In this document: piece after piece, positions 1 through 7,971 of the stretch
Position numbering within the stretch: position 1 is the stretch's first letter
How the letters are laid out: each line of letters starts with the position of its first letter
Assembly (NCBI RefSeq): GCF_019711595.1
Contig: NZ_JAIGNR010000002.1
Coordinates: 1-64,000 of the forward strand
Source: Qipengyuania sphaerica
GTDB lineage: Bacteria; Pseudomonadota; Alphaproteobacteria; Sphingomonadales; Sphingomonadaceae
DNA: 64,000 nt
Reading direction: 5' to 3'
The notes under the pieces: generated by a model
The model's database searches: none
The model's input: only the letters and a program-made list of their open reading frames with translations
Told to the model about the DNA's origin: nothing
Position numbers and translations under genes: made by a program

Positions 1-1964
1 TCGTCCTGGCCGCCGCCCCAGGCGCGGTCGTTGCCCATGTCGAGAACGATGACGTCGTTGCCGCCATGGCCGTAGACCCGGTCGTCGCCTCCCAGGCCTT
101 CGATACGGTTGCTGCCATCGTCACCTTCGAGACGGTCGCGGAACTGCGATCCGGTCAGGTTCTCGATGCCGGTCAGCCGGTCGTTACCTGCACCCTCTGT
201 GTACTGGTAGCTGCCCTGCTGTTGCAACCGAACGAAGACGCCGGAAGATGCCTGGGTGTAAGACGCGGTATCGGTATCGGCGCCGCCATTGATCTCGTCG
301 TTGCCGGAACCGCCCTCGAGAAGGTCGTCACCGGAACTACCGTTGAGCACGTCGTCGCCGCCACGGCCGTAGATGGTATCCGCACCCAATCCTGCCGAAA
401 GGATATTCGCGCCGCTGGTGCCGGAGAGGAAATCGTCGCCATCCCCGGTCGAGGCATTTTCGAAGGCAGTGAAGCTCTGGGTTTCGAAATTGGTCTGACC
501 GGTATTCAGGTCGAAGGCGTAATCCACATCGATCGATGAGAGGTCGAGCTTGTCGATCCCGTCGCCGCCGTGGAGCCACTGGTTTCCGCCAACGGCACCG
601 ATAACCAGGTCGTCGCCTTCGCCTGCATCGACCGAGCTGCCCTGACCGCCCGAATAGATGAGATCATTGCCGCCACCGCCATATGCTGAGTCAAATTCGC
701 CGAGAAAGATAATGTCGACGCCGCCCTGTCCGTAAACTAGATCCGCGCCGGGATCGGAGTCGGCGAAGATGCTGCTTCCGTCGACCGATGTCGTGACATA
801 ATCGGTATCGACGAAATTTTTCAGGCCCTGTTCGTAGTCACCGGTGAAGAGCGTACCGTCACGCGGATCCCAGATCGAGGCGTGTATTTCGCCGCTCGGC
901 GCTTCAACCCAGGTGAACAGGAGGCGCCCGTCGGACGTCACGGATACATCGGGATCGGTACCGTTCATCTCCGTGATCGTGAAGGCGCCGCCGTCGGCAG
1001 AACCTGCGGCAGTGAACTTGCGTGCCTGCAGGGAATCATCGGTGTCGTTATCCCACATGATCACGAAGCCGCCGTCGGGCAGCGCCACGACATCGGGCTC
1101 GTTCTCGTCGGCTACGAGTGCTGTAGCATACGAGGTGCTGACGTAGTTGCCGTCGGCATCATAGACCCAGTAGCGGATGTTGTTCGCTTCCTCGTTCACG
1201 ATGACGAAGTTGCCATTGGCGAGGGTTGCGACCTTGGGGTCGGTACCCGGGTCGAGCGTCACTGTCGTCCTGACGTTACCAGCGGCATTGACTATCTGAA
1301 ATTCGATCGTCGGCGTGCCGCCGATATCCGCCTCGTAAACGGAGACGAGGTAGCCGTCGGTCAGGATTGCCAGATCACTGTTGGAGTTGGCGTCCGCTCC
1401 GTTCGTACCGGCATCGAAAGCGTCATAAGTATTCCCGTTGGCATCAATCAGCATGCCCCGGACATCCAAATCACCACTGATATCGCGGGTGAAGGTCACG
1501 ACCGAATTGTTGGTTTCCTGGCTGACAGTGATCTGCGGGTTGGTGAAATCGACCGCAGAATTGTTGGTGTTGGCGATGACCGCCGTATCGATCTCGTCAC
1601 CTGTCTCATCGAAGCGCGACCAGCGCACCGTAACCAGGTCCGGATCGGAGAGGCTGTCGTCGATATAGGTCATGGCGAAGCCGCCATCATTGGTGGCAGC
1701 GATGTCGAACTCGTATTCGTTATCGACCAGCGCGGACTGGTTCAGCTGGAAACTGTCGACGACGACGTTCCCCTGGATATCGTATATCTTGCCGACGATA
1801 TCGAAGCCGGCGGAATCGCCGATCACGCCGGAAGCGTTTTCGACCCAGGCGACAAGGATGTTGCCATTGGCCAGACCGATGATCTTCGGCTGGATCTGTC
1901 CGCCGATCGCTGCATCGCCGGTGTTGACCTGAAATTCTGCGAGCCACTCAGTAGGGGTAGGCAT
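1..1964 (-). CDS. RTX-type calcium-binding exoprotein (partial, C-terminus outside window)
   Basis: The minus-strand frame stays open from an ATG at 1964 to the left window edge, so about 654 residues are visible and the C-terminus is missing. A strong Shine-Dalgarno (GAGGAG, complement of 1973-1978) lies 8 nt upstream of the ATG. Residues about 20-380 carry several degenerate beta-propeller-like repeats of the form DGGFxxxW (for example ALPDGGFVIMWDN and SVTSDGRLLFTWVE). From about residue 400 on, glycine/aspartate nonapeptides of the GGxGxDxxx type repeat many times (YGRGGDDVLNGSSGDDLLEG), which is the hallmark of RTX calcium-binding proteins. Such proteins are normally exported by type I secretion with an uncleaved C-terminal signal. 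There is no N-terminal signal peptide, which fits that route. The function could be an adhesin, S-layer-like protein or enzyme carrier. No catalytic motif is visible in the part seen. Confidence 0.9.
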   Translation of the reverse strand, partial: MPTPTEWLAEFQVNTGDAAIGGQIQPKIIGLANGNILVAWVENASGVIGDSAGFDIVGKIYDIQGNVVVDSFQLNQSALVDNEYEFDIAATNDGGFAMTYIDDSLSDPDLVTVRWSRFDETGDEIDTAVIANTNNSAVDFTNPQITVSQETNNSVVTFTRDISGDLDVRGMLIDANGNTYDAFDAGTNGADANSNSDLAILTDGYLVSVYEADIGGTPTIEFQIVNAAGNVRTTVTLDPGTDPKVATLANGNFVIVNEEANNIRYWVYDADGNYVSTSYATALVADENEPDVVALPDGGFVIMWDNDTDDSLQARKFTAAGSADGGAFTITEMNGTDPDVSVTSDGRLLFTWVEAPSGEIHASIWDPRDGTLFTGDYEQGLKNFVDTDYVTTSVDGSSIFADSDPGADLVYGQGGVDIIFLGEFDSAYGGGGNDLIYSGGQGSSVDAGEGDDLVIGAVGGNQWLHGGDGIDKLDLSSIDVDYAFDLNTGQTNFETQSFTAFENASTGDGDDFLSGTSGANILSAGLGADTIYGRGGDDVLNGSSGDDLLEGGSGNDEINGGADTDTASYTQASSGVFVRLQQQGSYQYTEGAGNDRLTGIENLTGSQFRDRLEGDDGSNRIEGLGGDDRVYGHGGNDVIVLDMGNDRAWGGGQD

Positions 1965-2358
1965 AGTTCTAACTCCTCAGACCGCCCTTGAAGGAGCGGC
2001 TTTCCAAAAAATTTGCAGGACAGGGCAAGGCCCCGATCCCGTTCGGATCAGCCCCTTCGCGAGGAGCCCTGCGACCCCCGTTTTGCGAAACAGGACAGTG
2101 GGGAGAATGAGCTTGTCCGGCCCTCCACCCCTCCGCATCGCCAGCCTCATTGCCGGGGAATGCGGTTTGCTTTCGATCTTCGGGCTGCGCTCAACTGACG
2201 CTTCTCAAGAAAACGTGAGCGGCCAGTTTCGAGCAACCTTCTAGATCATTGAACTAGAGCTTAGTTCTAGAGTTTTGGAATAGCAATCCAGTTTCTTGGA
2301 AATCTTACAAGCTATTGGAAGGTAGCGCTTTTTTCTGGGTTTCTCGTATCGGAGATTG
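1965..2358. other. non-coding upstream region of the RTX gene
   Basis: No convincing gene is present here. The stretch is noticeably richer in A+T from about 2215 to 2360 than its surroundings, which fits a promoter region for the minus-strand RTX gene. It contains one clear inverted repeat (2251-2267, listed separately). Short open frames on the plus strand here have no ribosome binding site and resemble no known protein. Confidence 0.5.
2251..2267. repeat. inverted repeat GAACTA-N5-TAGTTC, candidate operator
   Basis: Perfect 6-bp arms GAACTA and TAGTTC are separated by GAGCT in the AT-rich region about 290 bp upstream of the RTX start. The arrangement suits a dimeric repressor or activator site for the RTX gene, but no promoter elements could be placed with certainty and no cognate regulator is adjacent. 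Confidence 0.35.
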
Positions 2359-2393
2359 AAAAAAGCCCCCCGAATCGCCGATTCGGAGGGCTT
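2359..2393 (-). terminator. intrinsic terminator
   Basis: On the minus strand a 14-bp stem (one mismatch) around a GCC/GGC triloop, with arms 2363-2376 and 2380-2393, is followed by a run of T residues (complement of the A run at 2359-2364). It lies downstream of the RTX 3' remnant and of tRNA-Tyr, both on the same strand, and would stop transcription from either before the intact RTX gene's upstream region. Confidence 0.85.
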
Positions 2394-2469
2394 CGAAATT
2401 TAGGTTTCGGTTGGCTAAAGTGGCAGCAGTATCCGCCGCTCCGCTCTCATTGGCAGTTCGGCCATTGCC

Positions 2470-2580
2470 TCAAAGTACGAAGTCCTTCGAGGTCAGGTCG
2501 ACCAGTCCGCCGAGCCGCAGGAAGAGATCGGCAATGCCATCGCCATCAATGTCCATTTTGCTCGAGAAGAGTTTCCGGGA
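2470..2580 (-). pseudogene. 3' remnant of an RTX-type exoprotein gene
   Basis: In one minus-strand frame, bounded upstream by an in-frame TGA at 2581-2583 and ending with TGA at 2470-2472, the DNA encodes 36 residues. They include DIDGDGIADLF followed by LRLGGLVDLTSKDFVL at the very C-terminus. An Asp/Gly calcium-loop followed by a hydrophobic segment and a terminal D-F-V/I-L is the typical C-terminal end (type I secretion signal) of alphaproteobacterial RTX proteins. The upstream part is gone: the frame is closed just before the tRNA-Tyr 3' end at 2605. A strong terminator lies downstream. The fragment is therefore read as a decayed gene end. An ATG at 2556 could still produce a 28-residue peptide, but no good ribosome binding site precedes it. 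Confidence 0.65.
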
Positions 2581-2604
2581 TCATGGGCTGATCGGATAGG
2601 CGGG

Positions 2605-2690
2605 TGGTGGACAGGGCTGGATTCGAACCAGCGTACGCTTGCGCGGGCAGATTTACAGTCTGCTGCCTTTAACCACTCGGCCACCTGTCC
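2605..2690 (-). tRNA. tRNA-Tyr (GTA)
   Basis: An 86-nt class II tRNA cloverleaf with a long variable arm is seen on the minus strand. The acceptor stem GGACAGG pairs with CCTGTCC, the anticodon loop contains GTA, the T arm reads GGTTCGAATCC, and the 3' CCA is encoded in the DNA. Confidence 0.95.
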
Positions 2691-2844
2691 ACACCGGTTC
2701 GCCAAATCTCTGCTGCGAGAGAAATATGCGGGGATTCGCTAGGGCATCCCCTGCCGAGAGGCGCCCCTTTGGCGAAGCGGCGCTTGCCTGTCAATGCCCT
2801 CGCTGGCACTAGCGCCTCGCAATCAAGTTTACAGGACGAGAAGC

Positions 2845-3636
2845 ATGGCAAAGGGCGAACGCAAACGCGCATTGAGAGGCCGCGCAGGCCGTATGAAAGG
2901 CGGACGCGGAAGCGGCAGGGCCTCGGCCGGTCATGTCCGGCTTTGGGGGCGCCATGCAGTCGAGGCAGCGCTCAAGAACCCCGAGCGCCAGCATCGCAAG
3001 CTCTGGGCAACGCGCGAGGGCGTGGCATCGCTCGATGGCGAGCTGCCAGCCGATTTTCCCGTCGAATACGCCGACGTGGCGGACCTTGCGCGATTGGTCG
3101 CCAAGGATGCGCCCCACCAGGGCCTCGTTCTCGAATGCGCGGCGCTGGAAGACCAGTTCCTCTCCGACGTTCTCGACCGAGATCCCGCGCGTCCGATCGT
3201 GGTACTGGACCAGGTGACCGATCCGCATAATGTCGGCGCGATCATGCGCTCCGCCGTCGCGTTCAACGCTGCGGCGCTGGTGACCCAAGATCGCCACGCC
3301 CCGCCAGAAGGCGGCGTCATTGCCAAATCCGCCTCGGGCGCGCTCGAAACGCTGCCATGGATCCGCGTGGTCAACCTCGCCCGCGCGATGGAGGAGATGG
3401 CCGAAGCCGGATACTGGCGCATCGGCCTCACCGGCCACACAGAGACGACCTTCGCCGATGCCCTGCCCGCAGGACCGGTCGCGATCGTCTTGGGTGCCGA
3501 AGGCGAAGGGATGCGGCACAATATCGAAACGCATTGCGACGCGCTGGCAAAATTGCCGATCTCTAACGAAATCGAAAGCCTCAACGTGTCCAACGCGGCT
3601 GCCATCGCGCTATACGCGGTTGCGACACGAAGCTGA
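2845..3636 (+). CDS. rlmB: 23S rRNA (guanosine-2'-O-)-methyltransferase RlmB (SpoU/TrmH family)
   Basis: A 263-residue SPOUT-class rRNA 2'-O-ribose methyltransferase, expected to modify G2251 of 23S rRNA using SAM. After a basic N-terminal tail come a substrate-binding domain (RLWGRHAVEAAL) and the SpoU catalytic domain. The three family motifs are intact: DQVTDPHNVGAIMRSA (motif 1, with the catalytic Arg), LGAEGEGM (motif 2) and NEIESLNVSNAAAIALY (motif 3, SAM-binding knot). The ATG at 2845 is preferred to an upstream in-frame ATG at 2794 because AGGACGAG precedes it at ideal spacing and the family starts near a basic MAKGERKR-type sequence. It is divergent from the tRNA-Tyr gene. Confidence 0.92.
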   Translation: MAKGERKRALRGRAGRMKGGRGSGRASAGHVRLWGRHAVEAALKNPERQHRKLWATREGVASLDGELPADFPVEYADVADLARLVAKDAPHQGLVLECAALEDQFLSDVLDRDPARPIVVLDQVTDPHNVGAIMRSAVAFNAAALVTQDRHAPPEGGVIAKSASGALETLPWIRVVNLARAMEEMAEAGYWRIGLTGHTETTFADALPAGPVAIVLGAEGEGMRHNIETHCDALAKLPISNEIESLNVSNAAAIALYAVATRS

Positions 3637-3669
3637 TATCCGGGTTCAGGGGGATTTTTGGACGTGACG

Positions 3670-4524
3670 ATGATTTCGATGAAACTGCGCGCCGGCGCGC
3701 TCGCTGCTGCAAGTTCGCTCGCGCTGACGGGTTGCCTGCTGACGCCGGGCACTTTCACCAGCGAGCTGGCGCTGATGAAGGACGGTAGCTTTTCCTACAG
3801 CTATGACGGCGAAATCCAGATGCTGATGCTCTCGAAGCTGGCGCAAATGGGGGCGAAGTCAGAGGATAAGTTCGAAGCCGAGTGCTGGGACGACGATTTC
3901 GAGGAGCGCGAATGCACGCTCGCCGAAGTCAACGAACAGCGCGCCGAATGGGATGCGGAAGCCGGCAAGCGCGAAGCCGAACGCAAGCGCAAGGCCGAGG
4001 AAATGAAAGTCATGCTCGGCGGCATCGACCCGTCGAACCCCAAGGCGGCCGAGGAACTCGCCGAAAAGCTGGAGCGCCAGCGCGGTTGGGACGAGGTCGT
4101 CTACAAGGGCGACGGGCTGTTCGAGGTAGATTTCTCGGTCGAGGGCCGGATGACCCACGACTTTGCCTTCCCGATGATCGAGAAGCTGCCAATGTCGAAC
4201 ATGTTCGTGACCGTCGTGTTGCGCGACGATGCGCAGGTGCGCGTCGATGCTCCCGGTTTTGCCAACCAGGGCGGCGGCAACCCGATGCAGGGCATGATGG
4301 CGGGCATGGCCGGCCTCGCCCAGCTCGGTAATGAGGACGGCGACGAAGGAGAACCGGTGCGCGTGGTCGTGCCGGAAGGCACTTTCACCATCGTCACCGA
4401 TGGGCGCATCCTTGCCAACAATACCGACGAAGGCGCGACGCGTCACGCGCGCGGCCAGGCGCTGACCTGGCAGATCAGCCCGCTTACCGAACAGGCACCG
4501 ACCGCGCTTATCGCATTCGACTGA
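3670..4524 (+). CDS. putative lipoprotein of unknown function
   Basis: About 284 residues with a lipoprotein signal: a short basic start (MKLRAG), a hydrophobic core and the lipobox LTGC, so the mature protein should be lipid-anchored after cleavage before Cys. The mature part begins with a beta-rich segment (FSYSYDGEIQ), followed by a charged helical stretch rich in Glu, Lys and Arg (about residues 85-130) that looks like a coiled coil, then another beta-rich domain. No enzyme motif was recognised. The start is uncertain: GGGGGA at 3649-3654 would best serve GTG 3664, while ATG 3670 and ATG 3679 are in the same frame, and all give the same mature protein. It follows rlmB by about 30 nt and may be cotranscribed with it. 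Confidence 0.75.
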   Translation: MISMKLRAGALAAASSLALTGCLLTPGTFTSELALMKDGSFSYSYDGEIQMLMLSKLAQMGAKSEDKFEAECWDDDFEERECTLAEVNEQRAEWDAEAGKREAERKRKAEEMKVMLGGIDPSNPKAAEELAEKLERQRGWDEVVYKGDGLFEVDFSVEGRMTHDFAFPMIEKLPMSNMFVTVVLRDDAQVRVDAPGFANQGGGNPMQGMMAGMAGLAQLGNEDGDEGEPVRVVVPEGTFTIVTDGRILANNTDEGATRHARGQALTWQISPLTEQAPTALIAFD

Positions 4525-4554
4525 TCGCAGATCACGCCGCTGACGGGCAAAAGA

Positions 4555-4597
4555 AAAGCGCCGCAGCCTCCCGTCGAGGCTGCGGCGCTTTGTTTTT
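4555..4597. terminator. bidirectional intrinsic terminator
   Basis: A 16-bp perfect stem (4555-4570 and 4576-4591) with loop CCGTC is followed by TGTTTTT on the plus strand and flanked by an A-rich run giving a U tract on the minus strand. It sits between two convergent genes, the lipoprotein (plus) and hupB (minus), and can serve both. Confidence 0.9.
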
Positions 4598-4611
4598 ACC
4601 GAAGGCGCGTC

Positions 4612-4884
4612 TTAGTTGACGGCGTCCTTGAGGCCCTTGCCGGCCTTGAACTTCGGCTGGTTCGAAGCGGGGATGTTCATCGGTTCGCCGGTACGCGGAT
4701 TACGGCCGGTCGAGGCCTTGCGCTTGGCGACCGAGAAGGTGCCGAAGCCCACGAGGCGCACTTCGTCGCCCTTCGAAAGCGACTTGGTGATCGCGTCGAA
4801 AACACCTTCGACTGCGCTCGAAGCGTCGCTCTTCGACAGGCCGCTTGCTTCTGCGACAGCACCGATCAGATCGTTCTTGTTCAT
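4612..4884 (-). CDS. hupB: HU family nucleoid DNA-binding protein
   Basis: 90 residues, the usual HU length. The N-terminal helices (MNKNDLIGAVAEASGL) dimerise. The conserved core VGFGTFSV and the beta-arm with GRNPRTGEPMNIPAS, which inserts its proline into the DNA minor groove, are intact, and the protein ends with the family's FKAGKGLKDAVN-type helix. The start at 4884 is chosen because MNKNDLI matches HU N-termini, whereas an in-frame ATG seven codons upstream adds unrelated residues. It lies directly downstream of lon on the same strand, an arrangement also seen in many proteobacteria, but it has its own probable promoter. Confidence 0.95.
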   Translation of the reverse strand: MNKNDLIGAVAEASGLSKSDASSAVEGVFDAITKSLSKGDEVRLVGFGTFSVAKRKASTGRNPRTGEPMNIPASNQPKFKAGKGLKDAVN

Positions 4885-4955
4885 TGTAAGGTAGAACCCC
4901 CTCATTCGAGTTTTGATATTATGTCCGGTGAATCGACTCCCCCGGCGAAGCAGCG

Positions 4956-4984
4956 AATTGAGAGACTTTTCCCGCAGGTGTCAA
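4956..4984 (-). promoter_or_regulatory. probable sigma70-type promoter of hupB
   Basis: On the minus strand a perfect -35 hexamer TTGACA (complement of 4979-4984) is separated by 17 nt from TCAATT (complement of 4956-4961), a weak -10. This would give a leader of about 65 nt before the hupB ATG. Called from the sequence only. Confidence 0.45.
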
Positions 4985-5019
4985 AGGCAAATTCCGCCAA
5001 AATCGGCGGATTTACGCCT
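4985..5019. repeat. imperfect inverted repeat between lon and hupB
   Basis: Arms around TCCGCC (4993-4998) and GGCGGA (5005-5010) extend imperfectly through AGGC/GCCT on both sides. On the minus strand it could fold into a hairpin just after the lon stop and immediately upstream of the predicted hupB -35 box. It lacks a T run, so it may be a weak or Rho-assisted terminator of lon, or an operator for hupB. Confidence 0.4.
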
Positions 5020-5098
5020 TGCAAACCAATTTATACGGCAAATCGAAGAAATGCTGTGCCGCAACGAGACATCTCGCTGCAGCGCAGCATATCAATTG

Positions 5099-7489
5099 TT
5101 AATGAGCGGTGGGCGAAGGCGCCGGATGCGGGTGTCCGGGCTGGCTCGCGAGATCATCGGCCTCGGTCCATTCGATCGGAGTCGGAACCGCGGTCAGAGC
5201 ATGCCTGAGCACTTCGTCGACATGGCTGACAGCCACGATCTCGAGCCCTTCCTTCACGTTCGCCGGAATTTCCGCGAGGTCCTTCACGTTCTCTTCGGGG
5301 ATGAGGACCTTCTTGATCCCGCCCCGCAGCGCCGCGAGCAGCTTTTCCTTGAGCCCGCCGATAGGTAGCACGCGTCCGCGCAGGGTAACTTCGCCGGTCA
5401 TCGCCACATCGGGACGTACCGCGACGCCTGACAGGGTAGAGACGATCGAAGTGACCATGCCGATGCCTGCGGAAGGACCATCCTTGGGCACCGCACCTTC
5501 GGGCAGGTGGATATGGATGTTCTTGCGCTGGAAGATGCTCGGCTTGATGCCGTAATGGGGTGCGCGCGCCTTCACGAAGCTGAAGGCGGCGGCGACGCTT
5601 TCGTTCATCACTTCGCCCAGCTTGCCGGTGGTCTTGATCTCGCCCTTGCCCGGCGTGGTCACGCTTTCGATGGTCAGCAGTTCGCCGCCCACCTCGGTCC
5701 AGGCGAGACCGGTGACCGCGCCAACCTGCGCCTCGTCCTCGCCCATGCCGTGCTTGAACTTGCGCACACCGGCGAACTCGGAGAGGTTTTCGGGCGTGAT
5801 GGTGACGCTCTCCGCCTTGCCTTCGAGGATCTTGCGCAGGCTCTTGCGAGCAAGCCGCGCAAGTTCGCGTTCGAGCGTGCGGACGCCCGCTTCACGCGTG
5901 TAATAACGGATGAGGTCGCGCAGCGCGTCCTCGGTCAGTTCGAATTCGCCGTCCTTGAGGCCGTGATCCTTGACCTGCTTCCTGAGCAAGTGACGCTGGG
6001 CGATCTCGACTTTCTCGTCCTCGGTGTAGCCCTCGAGCCGGATGATCTCCATGCGGTCGAGCAGCGGCTGCGGCAGGTTGAGGCTGTTCGCCGTGGTAAC
6101 GAACATAATGTCCGACAAGTCGAGGTCGAGTTCCAGGTAGTGGTCCTGGAACTTGTTGTTCTGTTCGGGATCGAGAACTTCGAGCAGCGCCGAAGCCGGA
6201 TCGCCGCGGAAATCCTGTCCGAGCTTGTCGATCTCGTCGAGCAGGAAGAGTGGGTTGCTCTTGCCGGCTTTCTTGAGGTTGGTGACGATCTTGCCCGGCA
6301 GCGAGCCGATATAGGTGCGGCGGTGGCCGCGAATTTCGGCCTCGTCGCGCACGCCGCCCAGCGACTGGCGGATGAACTCGCGCCCGGTCGCCTTGGCGAT
6401 GCTCTTGCCGAGCGAGGTTTTGCCGACACCCGGAGGGCCGACGAGGCACAAGATCGGGCCTTTCAGCTTGTTGGTGCGCGCCTGCACGGCGAGATACTCG
6501 ATGATCCGGTCCTTGACCTTCTCGAGCGCATAGTGATCCGCATCGAGGATCTCCTGCGCCTTGCCTATATCCTTCTTGACCTTGCTCTTCTTGCCCCAGG
6601 GCAGGCCGAGCAGCACGTCGAGATAGTTGCGGATCACGGTCGCCTCGGCGCTCATCGGCTGCATGGCCTTGAGCTTCTTGAGCTCGCTTTCGGCCTTGGC
6701 GCGCGCTTCCTTCGATAGCTTGGTCTTGCCGATCTTTTCGGTCAGCTCGGCAATCTCGTTGCCGCCGTCCTCGTCGCCATCGCCCAGCTCGTTCTGGATC
6801 GCCTTCAACTGTTCGTTGAGGTAATACTCGCGCTGCGTCTTCTCCATCTGCCGCTTCACGCGGCCACGGATGCGGCGTTCGACCTGCAGCACCGACAGCT
6901 CGCCTTCCATGAAGGACATGACCATTTCGAGGCGCTTCAGCGGGTCGGGCTCGACCAGAAGCGACTGCTTGTCGGAAACCTTGGCCTGGATTGCAGCGGC
7001 GATGGTGTCGGCCAGTTCGCCCGCGTCGTCGATTTCGGCCAGCTGCTCGGCAGCATCCTCCCCGATCTTCTTGTTGAGCTTGGCGTATTCGCCGAACTGT
7101 TCAACCACCTGGCGCATCATCGCGCTGATTTCGGTACCCGAAGCGGTCGGCTCCTCGATTTCGGTCACCTCGGCAGCGACATAGTCGCCGACGGTCTTGA
7201 GTTCATGCAGCTTGGCACGCGCCTGGCCTTCGACCAGCACGCGAACGGTGCCGTCGGGCAGCTTCAGCAGCTGTAGGACCTGCGCGATTACGCCGGTATC
7301 GTAGAGATCGCTTCCTTCCGGATCGTCGCAACCGGGATCGAGTTGCGAGAGGAGGAAGATGTCCTTGGATCCTTCCATCGCAACCTCGAGCGCCGCCACC
7401 GACTTGTCTCGCCCCACGAAAAGCGGGACGACCATGCCGGGGAAGACGACGATGTCGCGCAGGGGAAGGAGGGGAAAGGTCTCGGTCAT
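5099..7489 (-). CDS. lon: ATP-dependent protease La (Lon)
   Basis: 796 residues, normal for LonA. The N-terminal substrate-recognition domain ([19 protein letters not shown]) is followed by a coiled-coil linker, an AAA+ module with Walker [10 protein letters not shown] and Walker [11 protein letters not shown], and a C-terminal protease domain. The catalytic serine is in PKDGPSAG (about residue 672), with the paired lysine downstream in the [10 protein letters not shown] segment. It degrades misfolded and regulatory proteins in the cytoplasm. The short C-terminal tail after the protease domain is rich in Pro and His and is not conserved in the family. Confidence 0.97.
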   Translation of the reverse strand: MTETFPLLPLRDIVVFPGMVVPLFVGRDKSVAALEVAMEGSKDIFLLSQLDPGCDDPEGSDLYDTGVIAQVLQLLKLPDGTVRVLVEGQARAKLHELKTVGDYVAAEVTEIEEPTASGTEISAMMRQVVEQFGEYAKLNKKIGEDAAEQLAEIDDAGELADTIAAAIQAKVSDKQSLLVEPDPLKRLEMVMSFMEGELSVLQVERRIRGRVKRQMEKTQREYYLNEQLKAIQNELGDGDEDGGNEIAELTEKIGKTKLSKEARAKAESELKKLKAMQPMSAEATVIRNYLDVLLGLPWGKKSKVKKDIGKAQEILDADHYALEKVKDRIIEYLAVQARTNKLKGPILCLVGPPGVGKTSLGKSIAKATGREFIRQSLGGVRDEAEIRGHRRTYIGSLPGKIVTNLKKAGKSNPLFLLDEIDKLGQDFRGDPASALLEVLDPEQNNKFQDHYLELDLDLSDIMFVTTANSLNLPQPLLDRMEIIRLEGYTEDEKVEIAQRHLLRKQVKDHGLKDGEFELTEDALRDLIRYYTREAGVRTLERELARLARKSLRKILEGKAESVTITPENLSEFAGVRKFKHGMGEDEAQVGAVTGLAWTEVGGELLTIESVTTPGKGEIKTTGKLGEVMNESVAAAFSFVKARAPHYGIKPSIFQRKNIHIHLPEGAVPKDGPSAGIGMVTSIVSTLSGVAVRPDVAMTGEVTLRGRVLPIGGLKEKLLAALRGGIKKVLIPEENVKDLAEIPANVKEGLEIVAVSHVDEVLRHALTAVPTPIEWTEADDLASQPGHPHPAPSPTAH

Positions 7490-7547
7490 ATTCGGCTATC
7501 CATCTGCGGCGCAAATGCGCGCCGTGGGTTGGTACCGAATATGGGAA

Positions 7548-7577
7548 CGCCTCCCGCGCTTCGCAACGCGGGAGGCG
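7548..7577. repeat. GC-rich inverted repeat between ybaB and lon
   Basis: 11-bp perfect arms CGCCTCCCGCG and CGCGGGAGGCG flank an 8-nt loop. It lies between the ybaB stop and the lon start, both on the minus strand. No T run follows on either strand, so it is not a classical terminator. It may stabilise the ybaB 3' end or reduce read-through into lon. Confidence 0.5.
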
Positions 7578-7618
7578 CTATATCTTGGGGATTGCCGCTG
7601 TCTTGGACTAGCAGGGGT

Positions 7619-7960
7619 TCAGCCCAGACCGGGGATGTTCATGCCCGGCGGCAGGCCCATTCCGCCCTGGATCGCCTGCATTTCCTCGGCCGACTTGCGG
7701 TCGGCCTTGTCGCGCGCGTCGTTGAAGGCAGCGGTAACGAGGTCTTCGACCATCTGCTTTTCTTCGGGCTTCATCAGGCTTTCGTCGATTTCGACGCCGA
7801 GGATGCGGCCGCGTGCGGTTGCTCGGACTTTCACAAGCCCGCCGCCAGCCGTGCCTTCGACCTCGATCTGGTCGAGCTTGGCCTGCGCATCGTTCATCTG
7901 CGTCTGGATCTGCTCGGCGGCCTTCTGGGCGGCGGCGATCATTTCTTCCATCGATTTCAT
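7619..7960 (-). CDS. YbaB/EbfC family nucleoid-associated protein
   Basis: 113 residues, typical length. The protein begins with the family's helical MKSMEEMIAAAQKAAEQIQ and contains the central beta segment VEGTAGGGLVKVRATARG, followed by a helix and a Gly/Met/Pro-rich C-terminal tail (GGMGLPPGMNIPG). Family members form dimers that bind DNA non-specifically. The gene follows dnaX by 11 nt on the same strand, the widespread dnaX-ybaB pairing. recR, often the third member of that group, is not present here: lon follows instead. Confidence 0.92.
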   Translation of the reverse strand: MKSMEEMIAAAQKAAEQIQTQMNDAQAKLDQIEVEGTAGGGLVKVRATARGRILGVEIDESLMKPEEKQMVEDLVTAAFNDARDKADRKSAEEMQAIQGGMGLPPGMNIPGLG

Positions 7961-7971
7961 GTCTTGCGTCC

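Noticed and set aside
1-760. Repeated DNA near the left edge considered as a CRISPR array
   Set aside because: The repeats are codon-level RTX glycine/aspartate motifs in a continuous reading frame, not identical repeats with unique spacers.
882-1991. Long plus-strand open frame opposite the RTX gene
   Set aside because: It lies antisense to the RTX repeats, whose minus-strand frame has the family pattern and a good ribosome binding site.
7548-7577. Hairpin taken first as a terminator between ybaB and lon
   Set aside because: No T tract on either strand, so it is listed only as an inverted repeat.
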